This document shows, in pieces, positions 24,468-35,173 of a stretch of DNA of 50,977 nt. The position numbers and the translations under genes are program-made. Location of the stretch: positions 1 through 50,977 of the forward strand of contig JANQKF010000035.1 in NCBI GenBank assembly GCA_028281285.1. Reading direction: 5' to 3'. The notes beneath the pieces are model-generated. The model saw only the letters and a list, made by a program, of their open reading frames with translations, was not told where the DNA came from and ran no database searches. This stretch comes from Cyclobacteriaceae bacterium (GTDB lineage: Bacteria; Bacteroidota; Bacteroidia; Cytophagales; Cyclobacteriaceae). Each line of letters begins with the position of its first letter. The first letter of the stretch is position 1.

Positions 24468-27082
24468 TTAAGCAAAGGCCACCAAAGTATGCTGAACGCT
24501 TCCTAGGTTGGTTTATTAAACCAGACCTGGCAGAAGAGGTATTGGGTGACCTTGACGAGAAATTTTATCTCACAATTGAAACAAGGTCATTAAGGAAAGC
24601 AAGAAGGAATTATTGGTATCAGGTAATCAACTATCTCCGGCCCTTTGCTTTCAAATTTTTCAAGTCAAAATACAGAAACAACACAGCCATGTTAAAACAC
24701 AATTTCAAAGTCAGTTATCGTCAAATGCTCCGAAACAAAGGGTATTCAATTGTGAACATTGGAGGGCTTGCCATGGGAATGGTGGTCGCTATGCTCATTG
24801 GTCTTTGGGTCCACGATGAATTAACCTTTAATAAGTACCACAAGAATTACGAGACGCTCGTTCACGTTCTCCGCCATGAGGTTGAAGGTGACAGAAGAGA
24901 AACCAATTCATCACTGATCACGGGATTAGGAACTATGATGAAAGAGAAATTCGCTGATCAACTAGATGGTGTGTTTATGGTTAGAGCTCGAGAACAAAAT
25001 CGTGTATTGGCTGCAGGCGACAGGAAATTCCGTCAGGTCGGTCTCTTTATGCAGGAGAATGGCCCTGAACTCTTGAGTTTTGAAATGATTCAAGGGACCT
25101 ATGATGCATTCGAAAATATGGGTTCCATTTTACTGTCCGAATCTTTTGCCAAAAAACTCTTCGGAGATGAAGATCCAATGGGCAAGTTCGTGACCATGGA
25201 TGCCAGAGACAATTTTCTAGTTGGAGGCATTTATAAAGACATCCCGAAGAATTCGAAATTTGCCGATGCAGCCTATGTCTGCAGACTTGCCGTGGTCCTT
25301 GGTGGTCCGAAATACTTAAATGTCTGGGGAAACTATAATACCGACATTTATGCCAAAGTGAATCCCAATGTAGACCTTGAAAATTTAGCAGATCAGATTA
25401 ATAAAGCAGCAGCTCCAAATTTCAACGACTACGCTCAAGAAAGTGGAATGAAATTCTACCTCCACCCCATGAAAGATTGGCACCTCAAGTCAGAATTTCA
25501 GGATCACAAGCAGGTCACTAGTCAACAAATGAAATTGGTTTGGTTGTATGCGATCATCGGAATTTTCGTGCTGGTATTGGCCTGTATCAACTTCATGAAT
25601 TTGAGTACGGCTCGTTCAGAAAAGAGAGCGAAAGAAGTGGGTATAAGAAAAACTCTGGGTTCGGTAAGAAGAGAACTGATTGGCCAATTCTATATGGAAT
25701 CCTTCCTCTATACATTACTCGCCTTTGCGGTCTCTCTGGGATTTCTGAGTCTGTTACTTCCCTGGTTCAATGAAACCTCGGCCAAAGAAATCGCGGCTCC
25801 ATGGGGTATGCCGACATTCTGGTTGGCAAGCATTGGTTTTGTCCTCTTCACAGCATTGGTTTCAGGTTCTTACCCTGCCATTTTCCTTTCATCATTCAAA
25901 CCAATCAAGGCATTAAAAGGCACGGTAACCCCGGGTAAAGGAGCTACCATCCCTAGAAAAATCTTAGTCGTATTTCAATTTACAATATCGATCGCCTTGA
26001 TTATTGGAACCATTACCGTCAATAAGCAAATAGAATCGGCCAAGAATCGTCCTGTAGGATATAGTCCGAAAGGAATGTTATCCGTGAGTCCTGCTTCTCC
26101 AAACTTCCGCAAGAACTATCAGGCCATGAGAACAGAAATGCTTCGAACGGGCATGGCAGTTGAAATTGGCGGATCGAATTACCCAGTGATCAATGCATTG
26201 GGGTGGAATCCCGGTTTTACCTGGGAAGGAATGGACCCCACTTTCTCTGAATCCTTCAACACCATTAGCATCACACCGGGCTATGCAGAAGCTGTCGATA
26301 TGAAATTTATTTACGGCCGTCCATTTTCTATGGAACCACAGGCTGATCGCAATGGTATAATCCTGAATCGCTCTGCTATGGAAGCGATGCGATTGGATAA
26401 TCCAGTAGGTATGGTGATCAATTTTAATCCAAACTGGGCTGATCCTCGAGATTATGTGGTCATTGGTGTGGTAGAAGACATGGTGAAAGCATCACCTTAT
26501 GAAAAAACCTACCAATCAGTGATGTTTAACAACTTGTTCAGACCCAACTACCTGTATATCAAGCTTAACCCAAACAAAAGCGCGAGCGAAGCAATTCCAG
26601 TGCTGGAAGAAGTTTTTAATCAATTTCTTCCAGAAGCGCCTTTTGACTACACCTTTGCTGACGATGATTACAACAAGAAATTTATTGCTGAAGAACGAAT
26701 TGCAAGCCAAGCAAGCTTCTTCAGTATACTGGCAATTTTCATCAGTTGTTTAGGGCTCTTTGCTTTGGCTTCATTTGTTGCCGAGCAACGTACCAAGGAA
26801 ATCGGTATTCGCAAGGTACTTGGTGCAAGCATACTCAGCCTCTGGAAATTGCTTTCTAAGGATTTTGCGGTATTGGTGATCATTGCTTGTTTAATTGCGA
26901 TTCCAATTTCCAGCAGTGTTTTAAATGATTGGCTCGACACTTTTGAAGTTCAAACTGAGCTTTCATGGTGGATTTTCGCAGCCGGAGGTTTGGGCGCATT
27001 CCTCATCACTCTTATTACAGTGAGCTTTCAAGCCATTAAGGCAGCAATGGCCAATCCTGTAAAGTCCTTAAGAAGTGAATAA
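24464..27082 (+). CDS. orphan duplicated permease C
   Basis: 872 residues. The prefix (FLGWFIKPDLAEEVLGDLDEKF, residues 13-34, and RNYWYQVINYLRPF) belongs to the type shared by D, E and F. The core starts at Met76 and is of the type shared by F and G (KGYSIVNIGGLAMGM, then WVHDELTFNKYHKNYE). Cytoplasmic loops read RAKEVGIRKTLGS and TKEIGIRKVLGAS, both intact. It is the first permease after PadR2. Confidence 0.9.
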   Translation: MIKQRPPKYAERFLGWFIKPDLAEEVLGDLDEKFYLTIETRSLRKARRNYWYQVINYLRPFAFKFFKSKYRNNTAMLKHNFKVSYRQMLRNKGYSIVNIGGLAMGMVVAMLIGLWVHDELTFNKYHKNYETLVHVLRHEVEGDRRETNSSLITGLGTMMKEKFADQLDGVFMVRAREQNRVLAAGDRKFRQVGLFMQENGPELLSFEMIQGTYDAFENMGSILLSESFAKKLFGDEDPMGKFVTMDARDNFLVGGIYKDIPKNSKFADAAYVCRLAVVLGGPKYLNVWGNYNTDIYAKVNPNVDLENLADQINKAAAPNFNDYAQESGMKFYLHPMKDWHLKSEFQDHKQVTSQQMKLVWLYAIIGIFVLVLACINFMNLSTARSEKRAKEVGIRKTLGSVRRELIGQFYMESFLYTLLAFAVSLGFLSLLLPWFNETSAKEIAAPWGMPTFWLASIGFVLFTALVSGSYPAIFLSSFKPIKALKGTVTPGKGATIPRKILVVFQFTISIALIIGTITVNKQIESAKNRPVGYSPKGMLSVSPASPNFRKNYQAMRTEMLRTGMAVEIGGSNYPVINALGWNPGFTWEGMDPTFSESFNTISITPGYAEAVDMKFIYGRPFSMEPQADRNGIILNRSAMEAMRLDNPVGMVINFNPNWADPRDYVVIGVVEDMVKASPYEKTYQSVMFNNLFRPNYLYIKLNPNKSASEAIPVLEEVFNQFLPEAPFDYTFADDDYNKKFIAEERIASQASFFSILAIFISCLGLFALASFVAEQRTKEIGIRKVLGASILSLWKLLSKDFAVLVIIACLIAIPISSSVLNDWLDTFEVQTELSWWIFAAGGLGAFLITLITVSFQAIKAAMANPVKSLRSE

Positions 27083-27089
27083 ACAAGAA

Positions 27090-27166
27090 TGTCATTGCGA
27101 GTGTAGCGAAGCAATCCTTTAAAGCCAAGGAGGGGTTGCTACGGCCATACTTCCCTCGCAATGACA
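27090..27166. repeat. palindromic intergenic repeat between C and D
   Basis: TGTCATTGCGAG (27090-27101) and CTCGCAATGACA (27155-27166) are perfect 12-base inverted arms around GAAGCAATCC and GGTTGCT, which can pair internally. This is the GTCATTGCGA-type repeat widespread in several phyla. It fills nearly the whole C-D gap and could end or stabilise transcripts. Confidence 0.85.
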
Positions 27167-27173
27167 GCAACAA

Positions 27174-29837
27174 ATGAATAAACCAAAAAACCATATCGCT
27201 CCTCCTAAGTTGGCCCAAAGACTCTTAAAATGGTTTTTGAAAAACGAGCTTGCTGAAGAGGTATTGGGCGATTTGGACGAGAAGTTTTACAAGACACTCG
27301 AATCAAAATCTGAAAGAAAGGCCAAACGGAATTACTGGTACCAGGTCAAAAATTATATCAGGCCGTTCGCGCTGAAAAGAACTAAAGTCAATTACTCAAA
27401 CACTATCGGAATGTATCGACATTTTTTGAAAATCTCATGGAGAGGCATGCTTCGCAACAAGGTCTTCTCCACAATAAAAATTGGTGGCTTTTCAATTGGA
27501 ATTGCCGCCTGTATTCTAATTTCTCTTTTCACCCTTCATGAGCTCGACTACGACAAACACTACGAGAACAGTGATCGTATTTTTAGAATTGCCAATGAAT
27601 ATAGGGGCGAGAATTATTTCGGGAGATGGACCAATATGCAGGGTCCTTTCAAAGAGGTATTGGAAGAGCACCTGCCTGATATTAACCAACTGGCTCGGGT
27701 GGTAAAATGGAAATGGGGCAATGTGGGTGAAAACCACATTCGTAAGGTAGAATCCAAGCAAAACATCTACGAGGAAGGATTCTTTTATGCCGATCCTGAA
27801 TTGCTCTCCATTTTGGAAATCCCAATGGTCTACGGTAATCAATCCGATGCCTTGGCGTCTCCAAATTCAATAGTGATTTCTGAAAAAATGGCCAAGAAAT
27901 ACTTCCCTGGAGAAAATCCCATGGGAAGACAATTGATCTTAAACGACAATGCAGCATCTACCTATACAGTGGGTGGAGTCATGGAAGATTTTCCGATCAC
28001 CTCGCACTTACAAGGTGAATTCATCATGACACTATTTGAAAGAACTGAAGGGCCCGGAGTTTCAGACTGGTGCTGTTCTAATTACGATTTCTACGTGAAG
28101 TTACTCCCCAATACCAATAAAGAACAGGTTGAACAAAAGCTGATCGACATTCGCGATACCTATGTCATCGATCTGCTCACCGAAGCGGGAAATAATGAGA
28201 TAGATGAAATTCAGAATTACCAGTCCTACTATCTACAACCTGTCTCAGACATTTACCTCAACGAGGCAGAAATTGGAGATCATATCCCTCACGGATCAAT
28301 CTATGCAGTATGGGTATTCAGCGCTATCGCTGTGGTAATATTGGTATTGGCTTGCCTCAACTTCATCAACCTCTCTACAGCTAAATCCATCAAAAGAGCA
28401 AAGGAAGTTGGGTTGCGCAAAGTTGTGGGTTCGTTTCGCTCCGGACTGATTCGACAATTCCTTGCCGAGTCAATCTTCTTTAGTATGATCTCCATTTTCA
28501 TAGGACTTCTCCTCGCATGGGGTGCTCTACCCTACTTCAATGACTTAGCTGATAAGCAACTGACAATTCCTTTTCAATCTGTCAATTTCATTCTTCTTCT
28601 TGTTTTAGCGGGGTTTGTAATTGGAGCCGTATCTGGTGTGTACCCAGCCTTCTATCTATCCAGATTCAAACCTGTGGAAGTATTAAAGGGCAGTTTTTCC
28701 AGAAGCACAAAAGCCTCTTTTTTCAGAAGTGGCATGGTGGTCTTTCAATTCGCCACTACCATTGTGTTGATTATTGCGGCATTGGTCACGCATCAACAAT
28801 TTGATCATTATATGAACAAGTCTTTGGGCTATGAAAAGGAGCAAGTGATCAATATTCTGGGAATAAATACCCTTCCTGAGCAACGAAGAGAATTATTGAA
28901 AGAGGAGCTTTTACGGCTTCCTAATATTCAAAGTGCAACTCTTGGAGACTACCTTCCCGTTTCGGGATCAAGAATGACCAATTATGGGTTCTCTTTGGAC
29001 GGCAGTTCTGACATAGATCCGGGTTTTGAGGCGGCCAGATGGATTATAGATGAGGATTACTTGGCCACCATGAGCATGGAACTTAGTACAGGCTCAAACT
29101 TCAATCCGGACCTCACAAACGAAAATTCTATCATCATCAACGAAAGCATGGCCGAAGCTTTCCATTTAGAGGACCCTATAGGTACTCGGCTTGTCGACAT
29201 GTTTGATGGCAAGTATAATGTCATCGGGGTGGTAAAAGACTTCTATTTTGAATCACTTACGGCAGACATTAGGCCACTGACAATGGTCTATGGCAGAGGT
29301 CAATCGACTCTTTCGATCAAACTAAGCAGCACTGAAATGGAAAATACGCTCGAAGCAGTTGAGAACAAATGGTCTGAATTTCAACCAAATCAGCCGCTTC
29401 GATACACCTTTCTGGATCAGCGATTTGAGGAAATGTATCGGAGCTTTCAGAGAGCCAGAAACATCTTTCTTATCTTCTCGCTGCTTTCCATTATTGTTGC
29501 TTCCTTAGGCCTTTTCGCCTTATCCGCCTTCATTATTGAACAAAGAAATAAGGAAGTCAGCGTTCGGAAAGTGCTTGGTGCAAGTACAAGCGGAATATTC
29601 AACCTCCTTGCTAAAGACTTTGTAAAACTTGTATTGATTGCGACCCTGCTGGCTATCCCGCTAGGTTGGTATTTGATGCAGGCATTCCTTCAGGACCTGG
29701 CCAACAGAATCACATTGTCGTGGGAAGTATTTGCCGTAGCCACGATTGGAGCACTGCTAATCGCACTACTGACGATTAGTTATGAATCGATCAAAGCTGC
29801 CCTTGCCAATCCTGTGAAAACGCTTAGGAGTGAATGA
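27174..29837 (+). CDS. orphan duplicated permease D (mosaic)
   Basis: 887 residues with a C/E/F-type prefix (WFLKNELAEEVLGDLDEKFY, residues 20-39) joined at Met80 to a core of the A/B type (STIKIGGFSIGIAACILISLF, starting about residue 96). The core keeps RAKEVGLRKVVGS and a complete second loop, KEVSVRKVLGAS. The combination of parts from two groups points to recombination near the junction. It starts eight bases after a palindromic repeat and overlaps E by eight bases. Confidence 0.9.
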   Translation: MNKPKNHIAPPKLAQRLLKWFLKNELAEEVLGDLDEKFYKTLESKSERKAKRNYWYQVKNYIRPFALKRTKVNYSNTIGMYRHFLKISWRGMLRNKVFSTIKIGGFSIGIAACILISLFTLHELDYDKHYENSDRIFRIANEYRGENYFGRWTNMQGPFKEVLEEHLPDINQLARVVKWKWGNVGENHIRKVESKQNIYEEGFFYADPELLSILEIPMVYGNQSDALASPNSIVISEKMAKKYFPGENPMGRQLILNDNAASTYTVGGVMEDFPITSHLQGEFIMTLFERTEGPGVSDWCCSNYDFYVKLLPNTNKEQVEQKLIDIRDTYVIDLLTEAGNNEIDEIQNYQSYYLQPVSDIYLNEAEIGDHIPHGSIYAVWVFSAIAVVILVLACLNFINLSTAKSIKRAKEVGLRKVVGSFRSGLIRQFLAESIFFSMISIFIGLLLAWGALPYFNDLADKQLTIPFQSVNFILLLVLAGFVIGAVSGVYPAFYLSRFKPVEVLKGSFSRSTKASFFRSGMVVFQFATTIVLIIAALVTHQQFDHYMNKSLGYEKEQVINILGINTLPEQRRELLKEELLRLPNIQSATLGDYLPVSGSRMTNYGFSLDGSSDIDPGFEAARWIIDEDYLATMSMELSTGSNFNPDLTNENSIIINESMAEAFHLEDPIGTRLVDMFDGKYNVIGVVKDFYFESLTADIRPLTMVYGRGQSTLSIKLSSTEMENTLEAVENKWSEFQPNQPLRYTFLDQRFEEMYRSFQRARNIFLIFSLLSIIVASLGLFALSAFIIEQRNKEVSVRKVLGASTSGIFNLLAKDFVKLVLIATLLAIPLGWYLMQAFLQDLANRITLSWEVFAVATIGALLIALLTISYESIKAALANPVKTLRSE

Positions 29838-32442
29838 TAAACAAAATCATATCACCCCTCCCCGCTTAGCACAGCGATTACTGCTCTGGTTTCTGAAAGA
29901 CGAACTAGCCGAGGAAGTCGTGGGAGATTTGGATGAAAAATTCTACCAAACCTTAGCTGGTCGTTCAAAAGGAAAAGCAAAAAGAAATTACTGGTATCAG
30001 GTGCTTAACTACTTAAGGCCTTTTGCCATTAAAAGAAACAGGTCAACTCAATTAAATCAAACAGCCATGTTCAAACACAATATCTTAATCTCATTCAGAA
30101 GTTTCGGACGATACAAAAGCACATTTCTTATCAATATCTTCGGTCTTGCCACTGGCCTGGCAAGTGCCATTCTCATTTATCTCTGGGTAAATGATGAATT
30201 GAACACCAACAAATTCGATGAGGTCGACAGTAAGCGACATGTTCAGGTGATACACACTTATCCAACCTCAGGAACGTACCATACTGAAATCGATGGAGCA
30301 ACACCGAACCCCCTTTTCGAAAGATTACCCAAAGATCTACCTGAAATCGAATATTCATTCCCCGTCAATGCCTACCCTAGTTATAAAGGTGTACTTTCTT
30401 CAGGTGACAACAATGTTCGAGCACAATATCAATTTGTAGGAAAAGGCTATTTCAATGTTTTTCCGGGAGACTTTATTCATGGCAACAAGTATGAAATACT
30501 GACTGAAAAAGGTGAAGTAGCCATATCGGAAAGCCTGGCCCTTTCTCTTTTCAATTCAACTGAGAAAGCGGTTGGACAGCTAGTAGAGTTTAAAGATGAC
30601 TACTATGGAGGAAGTTATCTCGTCTCAGGAGTCTTCAGACCAACTCAGAACAGCTCCACGGCATTTGATATGCTCTTCAGTTATGAGCTTTTCGGTACGG
30701 AAGACATGATGCAATGGTACAATAGTGGCACACAAGCTCATTTAGTGTTGAAGGAAGGGGTCGATCTCGATCAGTTCAATGCCAAACTCAAAGGGTATTT
30801 AAAGACACTTGCTGAAAACTGGCATGACATCTTATATGCACAACCCTATACAGAAAGATATCTCTTCGGACAATTCGAAAACGGAGTACCGGTTGGTGGT
30901 AAAATCATCTATGTAAGACTATTTTCTATCATAGCCATTTTCATATTAGTCATTGCCTGCATCAACTACATGAACTTTTCTACTGCCAAGGCATCACGAA
31001 GAATTAAAGAAATAGGTGTAAAAAAGGCCATTGGAGCTAATCGCAAGACGCTCATCTATCAATATTTCGGAGAGTCAATTTTTGTGGCCTTTCTAGCCTT
31101 AGTGATTGCTTTAGTGATTGCATACTCGCTGTTACCTCAGTTCAACGAAATAACAGGCAAGGCATTGACCTTTGACTTCTCTCGTGATCTCATCATGGCC
31201 ATTTTATCCATCACTCTATTCACGGGTTTGGTTTCCGGAGTTTATCCTGCACTATTATTATCCGGTTTCAATGCCGTAGTGGCCCTGAAAGGAAAATTGA
31301 ATAATCAGGGCAAGAGTATTTGGCTGAGAAAAGGCTTGGTTATTTTCCAATTTGCTGTTTCAGTCATCCTGATCGTTTCAGTGACAGTGATTTACAAGCA
31401 AGTAGAATTTATTCAAACCAAAAACCTGGGATACAATAAGGATCACATTATCACTTTTACAAAAGAAGGTAAGCTTAAAACAGAAGCTGACGCATTTTTG
31501 ACTGCGCTAAGAGGAATTCCAACCGTTATCAATGCTTCTCAAATGAGTGGTGATTTACCAGGTAAAATCGGTTATTCTCAGGGATATAAGTGGGAAGGAA
31601 TGACAGATGAAGACAAAAGTCAACGATTCTATCAAATCCGAGGGGGCTATGAGCTGATCGATTTGTTAGGCATAGAACTCAAAGAAGGTCGTACTTTCTC
31701 CAAGGATTTTGCCACCGATGTCGATGCCATCATTTTGAACGAGGCTGCTGTAGAAATAACCCGACTGGAAAACCCTGTTGGTCAGAAATTCGGTAATTAT
31801 AATCCGCGAGCACGGACGAAAGAGGTTATTGGTGTTGTGAATAATTTCCATTTTCAGTCAATGCAAGAGAAGGTGCGTCCCTTCTTCTTCTCCATCAGTG
31901 ATAGCGGCAGGAAATTCATAGTTAAGCTTCAAGCAGGGAAAGAAAGAGAGGCCATAGATGAGATTGCCTCAGTATACGAAAGTTTCAATGAAGGCTATCC
32001 CTTTGAGTTTCGCTTTTTAGACCAAGACTATCAAGCTGTCTACGCTGCAGAAGAGCGCATTACGGTGCTTTCAAAATACTTCGCTGGAATTGCCATAGCC
32101 ATTTCTTGTTTAGGTCTTCTCGCGCTTACAGCCTTCAGTACACAAAGAAGGTTCAAAGAAATCGCTATACGCAAAGTACTGGGATCGACCAGTATGGAAG
32201 TCATGCGACTCCTTTCGAAAGAATACTTTGTTCTGGTAATTGCGGCCATTGTTATGGCATTACCGATTAGCTATTACCTCATGAGAACCTGGCTGGATGG
32301 CTTTGCTTATCGAATAGGCCTGGAACCCATATTCTTTATTGTCGCTGGCTTAGTCATGATGGTTGTGGCCTGGCTGACGATAATGTCTCAGGCAGCACAG
32401 TCATCAAAAGTCAATGTCACTGAAACCTTGAGAAGTGAATAG
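29830..32442 (+). CDS. orphan duplicated permease E (mosaic)
   Basis: 870 residues. Prefix of the C/D/F type (LLLWFLKDELAEEVVGDLDE, residues 17-36); core from Met80 of the H-L type (YKSTFLINIFGLATGLASA, WVNDELNTNKF, RRIKEIGVKKAIGA, RFKEIAIRKVLGST). The start is a GTG inside the last codons of D (GTGAATGA), implying coupled translation. The first 30 bases are almost the same as those of F. Confidence 0.9.
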   Translation: MNDKQNHITPPRLAQRLLLWFLKDELAEEVVGDLDEKFYQTLAGRSKGKAKRNYWYQVLNYLRPFAIKRNRSTQLNQTAMFKHNILISFRSFGRYKSTFLINIFGLATGLASAILIYLWVNDELNTNKFDEVDSKRHVQVIHTYPTSGTYHTEIDGATPNPLFERLPKDLPEIEYSFPVNAYPSYKGVLSSGDNNVRAQYQFVGKGYFNVFPGDFIHGNKYEILTEKGEVAISESLALSLFNSTEKAVGQLVEFKDDYYGGSYLVSGVFRPTQNSSTAFDMLFSYELFGTEDMMQWYNSGTQAHLVLKEGVDLDQFNAKLKGYLKTLAENWHDILYAQPYTERYLFGQFENGVPVGGKIIYVRLFSIIAIFILVIACINYMNFSTAKASRRIKEIGVKKAIGANRKTLIYQYFGESIFVAFLALVIALVIAYSLLPQFNEITGKALTFDFSRDLIMAILSITLFTGLVSGVYPALLLSGFNAVVALKGKLNNQGKSIWLRKGLVIFQFAVSVILIVSVTVIYKQVEFIQTKNLGYNKDHIITFTKEGKLKTEADAFLTALRGIPTVINASQMSGDLPGKIGYSQGYKWEGMTDEDKSQRFYQIRGGYELIDLLGIELKEGRTFSKDFATDVDAIILNEAAVEITRLENPVGQKFGNYNPRARTKEVIGVVNNFHFQSMQEKVRPFFFSISDSGRKFIVKLQAGKEREAIDEIASVYESFNEGYPFEFRFLDQDYQAVYAAEERITVLSKYFAGIAIAISCLGLLALTAFSTQRRFKEIAIRKVLGSTSMEVMRLLSKEYFVLVIAAIVMALPISYYLMRTWLDGFAYRIGLEPIFFIVAGLVMMVVAWLTIMSQAAQSSKVNVTETLRSE

Positions 32443-32446
32443 ATTG

Positions 32447-32516
32447 TCCTCCTCTGGAGGAGGTGCCCGAAGGGAGGAGGAGGATTTCCACCCCCTGCCC
32501 CCGCCAGCGGGGGATA
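32447..32516. repeat. palindromic GC-rich repeats between E and F
   Basis: The 87-base gap holds two nested palindromes: CCTCC-TCT-GGAGG near 32450 with the later GGGAGGAGGAGG, and CCCCCGC-CA-GCGGGGG near 32497-32512. They are much more GC-rich than their surroundings and differ from the GTCATT-type repeats. Such elements are common intergenic repeats in Bacteroidota. Confidence 0.75.
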
Positions 32517-32529
32517 ATAAAGATTTGAA

Positions 32530-35166
32530 TTGAATAAAAAACAAAATCATATCACCCCTCCCCGACTAGCTCAGAAACTTTTACTCCTGTTTCTGAAAGA
32601 AGAATTGGCTGAAGAAGTACAAGGTGATTTGGAAGAGAAGTTCTATCAAACGGTCAATCATCATTCTTTATTCAGAGCCAAACGAAACTATTGGTTTCAA
32701 GTCATCAATTATATCAGACCTTTTGCGCTTAAACGCAATCGGTCTTATCAATCAAAACCCATAACCATGTTCAGACATAACTTCAAAGTGAGCACCAGAC
32801 AGATGCTCAATAACAAAGGTTACTCCGCGATCAATGTCTTCGGTTTGGCCTTAGGAATGACCGTAGCCATGCTCATTGGTTTGTGGGTTCATGATGAGCT
32901 CACCTTCAATCAATATCATGAAGAATACGACACCACCTATCAATTATTAAGGCAGGAAAATGGCTCTAAAGGAAGATATACCAGCGAATGGTTTTACACA
33001 GGCATGGGTGCCTTACTCAAGGAGACGCTTCCTCACAAATTGGAAAATTTGCTAATGAGCAAAGGAACCCCGTTCTCTCGAGTACTTGCTCATGGTGATA
33101 AAAAGCTGTCATTCTCTGGACTTTATGCAGAATCTCATTTCCCAAGTTTTTTCGGTCTGGATATGAAATACGGAAACGAAGACGGATTGAACGACCTCTA
33201 TAGCATTATGCTTTCCGAGTCTACCGCCAAGAAGCTATTTGGCGATCAAAACCCTGTTGGAGAGCTCATCAGTATGGATATCACCGATCAGTATATGGTA
33301 TCAGGAGTGTACTTTGATCTACCTAAAAACTCTGAATTCTCAGGCACAGACTATCTGTCATCCTACAAAACCTTTTTCGCCAAATGGCCTGAAAGGCTGA
33401 ATATCTGGGATAATATGAACACCAAGGTGTACGCTAAGATTCAGCCGGGAAATGACTTGGAAGAGCTCAATGAACAGATCAACGGTCTGTTTATACCCAG
33501 GCTTGCCGAAACTTCCAAAGAGCGGGATCCCAATTACTTATTGCACCCAATGAGTCAATGGCATACCACCACTTTCGTAGAAGGCGTATTAGGTAAAAAT
33601 CAGACTTATAGATATATATGGATGTATGGGTTCCTGGGTGTATTCGTCCTCACCCTGGCCTGTATCAATTTTATGAACCTGAGTACGGCCCGGTCAGAAA
33701 AACGCGCGAAAGAAGTCGGTGTGAGAAAAACACTAGGTTCACTGAGACAACAATTGATCTCCCAGTTCTATCTGGAATCATTTTTATATTCTTTTTTAGC
33801 ATTTGTATTGTCCCTCCTTCTGCTGAAAGCATTGCTTCCATGGTTCAATCATACTTCGGCAAAAGACATAGTACCACCTTGGCAAGTCAGCACATTTTGG
33901 CTTGCCTGCATTTCTTTTATCATTTTCACCACGCTTATCGCAGGATCTTACCCAGCCGCTTACCTGTCGAGCTTCAAGCCCATCAATGCGCTGAGAGGAG
34001 GCTTAAAATTTGGCAAAAGAGCCACGACTCCGAGAAAGGTCTTGGTGGTTTTTCAGTTCCTGATATCTGTAATGCTGATCATCGGCAGCATTACGATCAA
34101 CAATCAAATACAAGAGGCCAAAAACAGACCAATAGGATATTCGCCTAACGGCATGATTTCGATCAGCCCAACCTCTCCAAATTACCATAAGAACAGAGCA
34201 GTGCTGAGACAGGAAATCCTGAATACAGGAATGGTAACCGAAGTGGGTTTTTCAAATTACTCCATAACCAATGATAGAGGATGGAACAATGGCTTTCGCT
34301 GGGATGGAATGGATCCCGCTTTTGATGAGTCCTTCAACACCGTTCATATCACCGAAGGCTTTGCAGAGGCCATGGGCATGGAGTTCATTGCGGGACGGAA
34401 CTTCGATCCAACCCGTATAGCAGACAAAAATGGTATCATTCTTAATGAATCAGCACTACAGGCTATGCAGCTCGAAGACCCGATTGGTATGGTCATCACC
34501 TATGATCCGAGCTGGGCCGAGGCCGCAAACTTCACCATTGTGGGTGTGGTTAAAGACATGATCAAAGCCTCCCCTTTTGAGCAAACACGTCAGTCGGTAA
34601 TGTTCAACAGCGAAGATAAAAGGTATACGGCCTATATGTATATGCGACTCAATCCTGATGTGAGCGCGAGTGAATCCCTGTCGGCCATTGAACAGGTATT
34701 CAATGAAATTTTGCCCGAAGCCCCTTTCGACTACCGCTTTGCTGATGACGATTACAACAAGAAGTTTGAGGCGGAAATACGCATTTCGGATCTCGCAATA
34801 TTCTTTACTATACTGGCCATACTGATCAGTTGCCTTGGGTTATTTGGTCTATCGGCATTTGTAGCGGAACAGAAAACCAAAGAGATCGGTATCAGGAAGG
34901 TGCTGGGAGCTAGTATTCTTCACCTCTGGCAGCTGTTGTCCAAAGAGTTTGCCGTCCTGGTGCTCACTGCGAGTATCATCGCCATCCCGATCGCTCATTA
35001 TTTCCTGGAAGATTGGTTGAGCACTTACGAGCTACGGACAAAATTGTCTTGGGACATATTTGCGTTTGCTGGTCTGGGTGGCTTGGCGATCACATTGATT
35101 ACGGTGAGTTATCAATCATTAAAGGCTGCTTTGGCCAATCCGGTGGATTCTTTGAGGACTGAGTGA
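32530..35166 (+). CDS. orphan duplicated permease F
   Basis: 878 residues with prefix LLLLFLKEELAEEVQGDLEE (residues 17-36) and a core from Met80 of the C/G type (KGYSAINVFGLALGMTVAM). The start is a TTG at 32530, at the same aligned position as the GTG of E; no ATG fits the prefix. Loops RAKEVGVRKTLGS and TKEIGIRKVLGAS are intact. Permease G is its closest relative in the core. Confidence 0.9.
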   Translation: MNKKQNHITPPRLAQKLLLLFLKEELAEEVQGDLEEKFYQTVNHHSLFRAKRNYWFQVINYIRPFALKRNRSYQSKPITMFRHNFKVSTRQMLNNKGYSAINVFGLALGMTVAMLIGLWVHDELTFNQYHEEYDTTYQLLRQENGSKGRYTSEWFYTGMGALLKETLPHKLENLLMSKGTPFSRVLAHGDKKLSFSGLYAESHFPSFFGLDMKYGNEDGLNDLYSIMLSESTAKKLFGDQNPVGELISMDITDQYMVSGVYFDLPKNSEFSGTDYLSSYKTFFAKWPERLNIWDNMNTKVYAKIQPGNDLEELNEQINGLFIPRLAETSKERDPNYLLHPMSQWHTTTFVEGVLGKNQTYRYIWMYGFLGVFVLTLACINFMNLSTARSEKRAKEVGVRKTLGSLRQQLISQFYLESFLYSFLAFVLSLLLLKALLPWFNHTSAKDIVPPWQVSTFWLACISFIIFTTLIAGSYPAAYLSSFKPINALRGGLKFGKRATTPRKVLVVFQFLISVMLIIGSITINNQIQEAKNRPIGYSPNGMISISPTSPNYHKNRAVLRQEILNTGMVTEVGFSNYSITNDRGWNNGFRWDGMDPAFDESFNTVHITEGFAEAMGMEFIAGRNFDPTRIADKNGIILNESALQAMQLEDPIGMVITYDPSWAEAANFTIVGVVKDMIKASPFEQTRQSVMFNSEDKRYTAYMYMRLNPDVSASESLSAIEQVFNEILPEAPFDYRFADDDYNKKFEAEIRISDLAIFFTILAILISCLGLFGLSAFVAEQKTKEIGIRKVLGASILHLWQLLSKEFAVLVLTASIIAIPIAHYFLEDWLSTYELRTKLSWDIFAFAGLGGLAITLITVSYQSLKAALANPVDSLRTE

Positions 35167-35173
35167 ATCGTTG

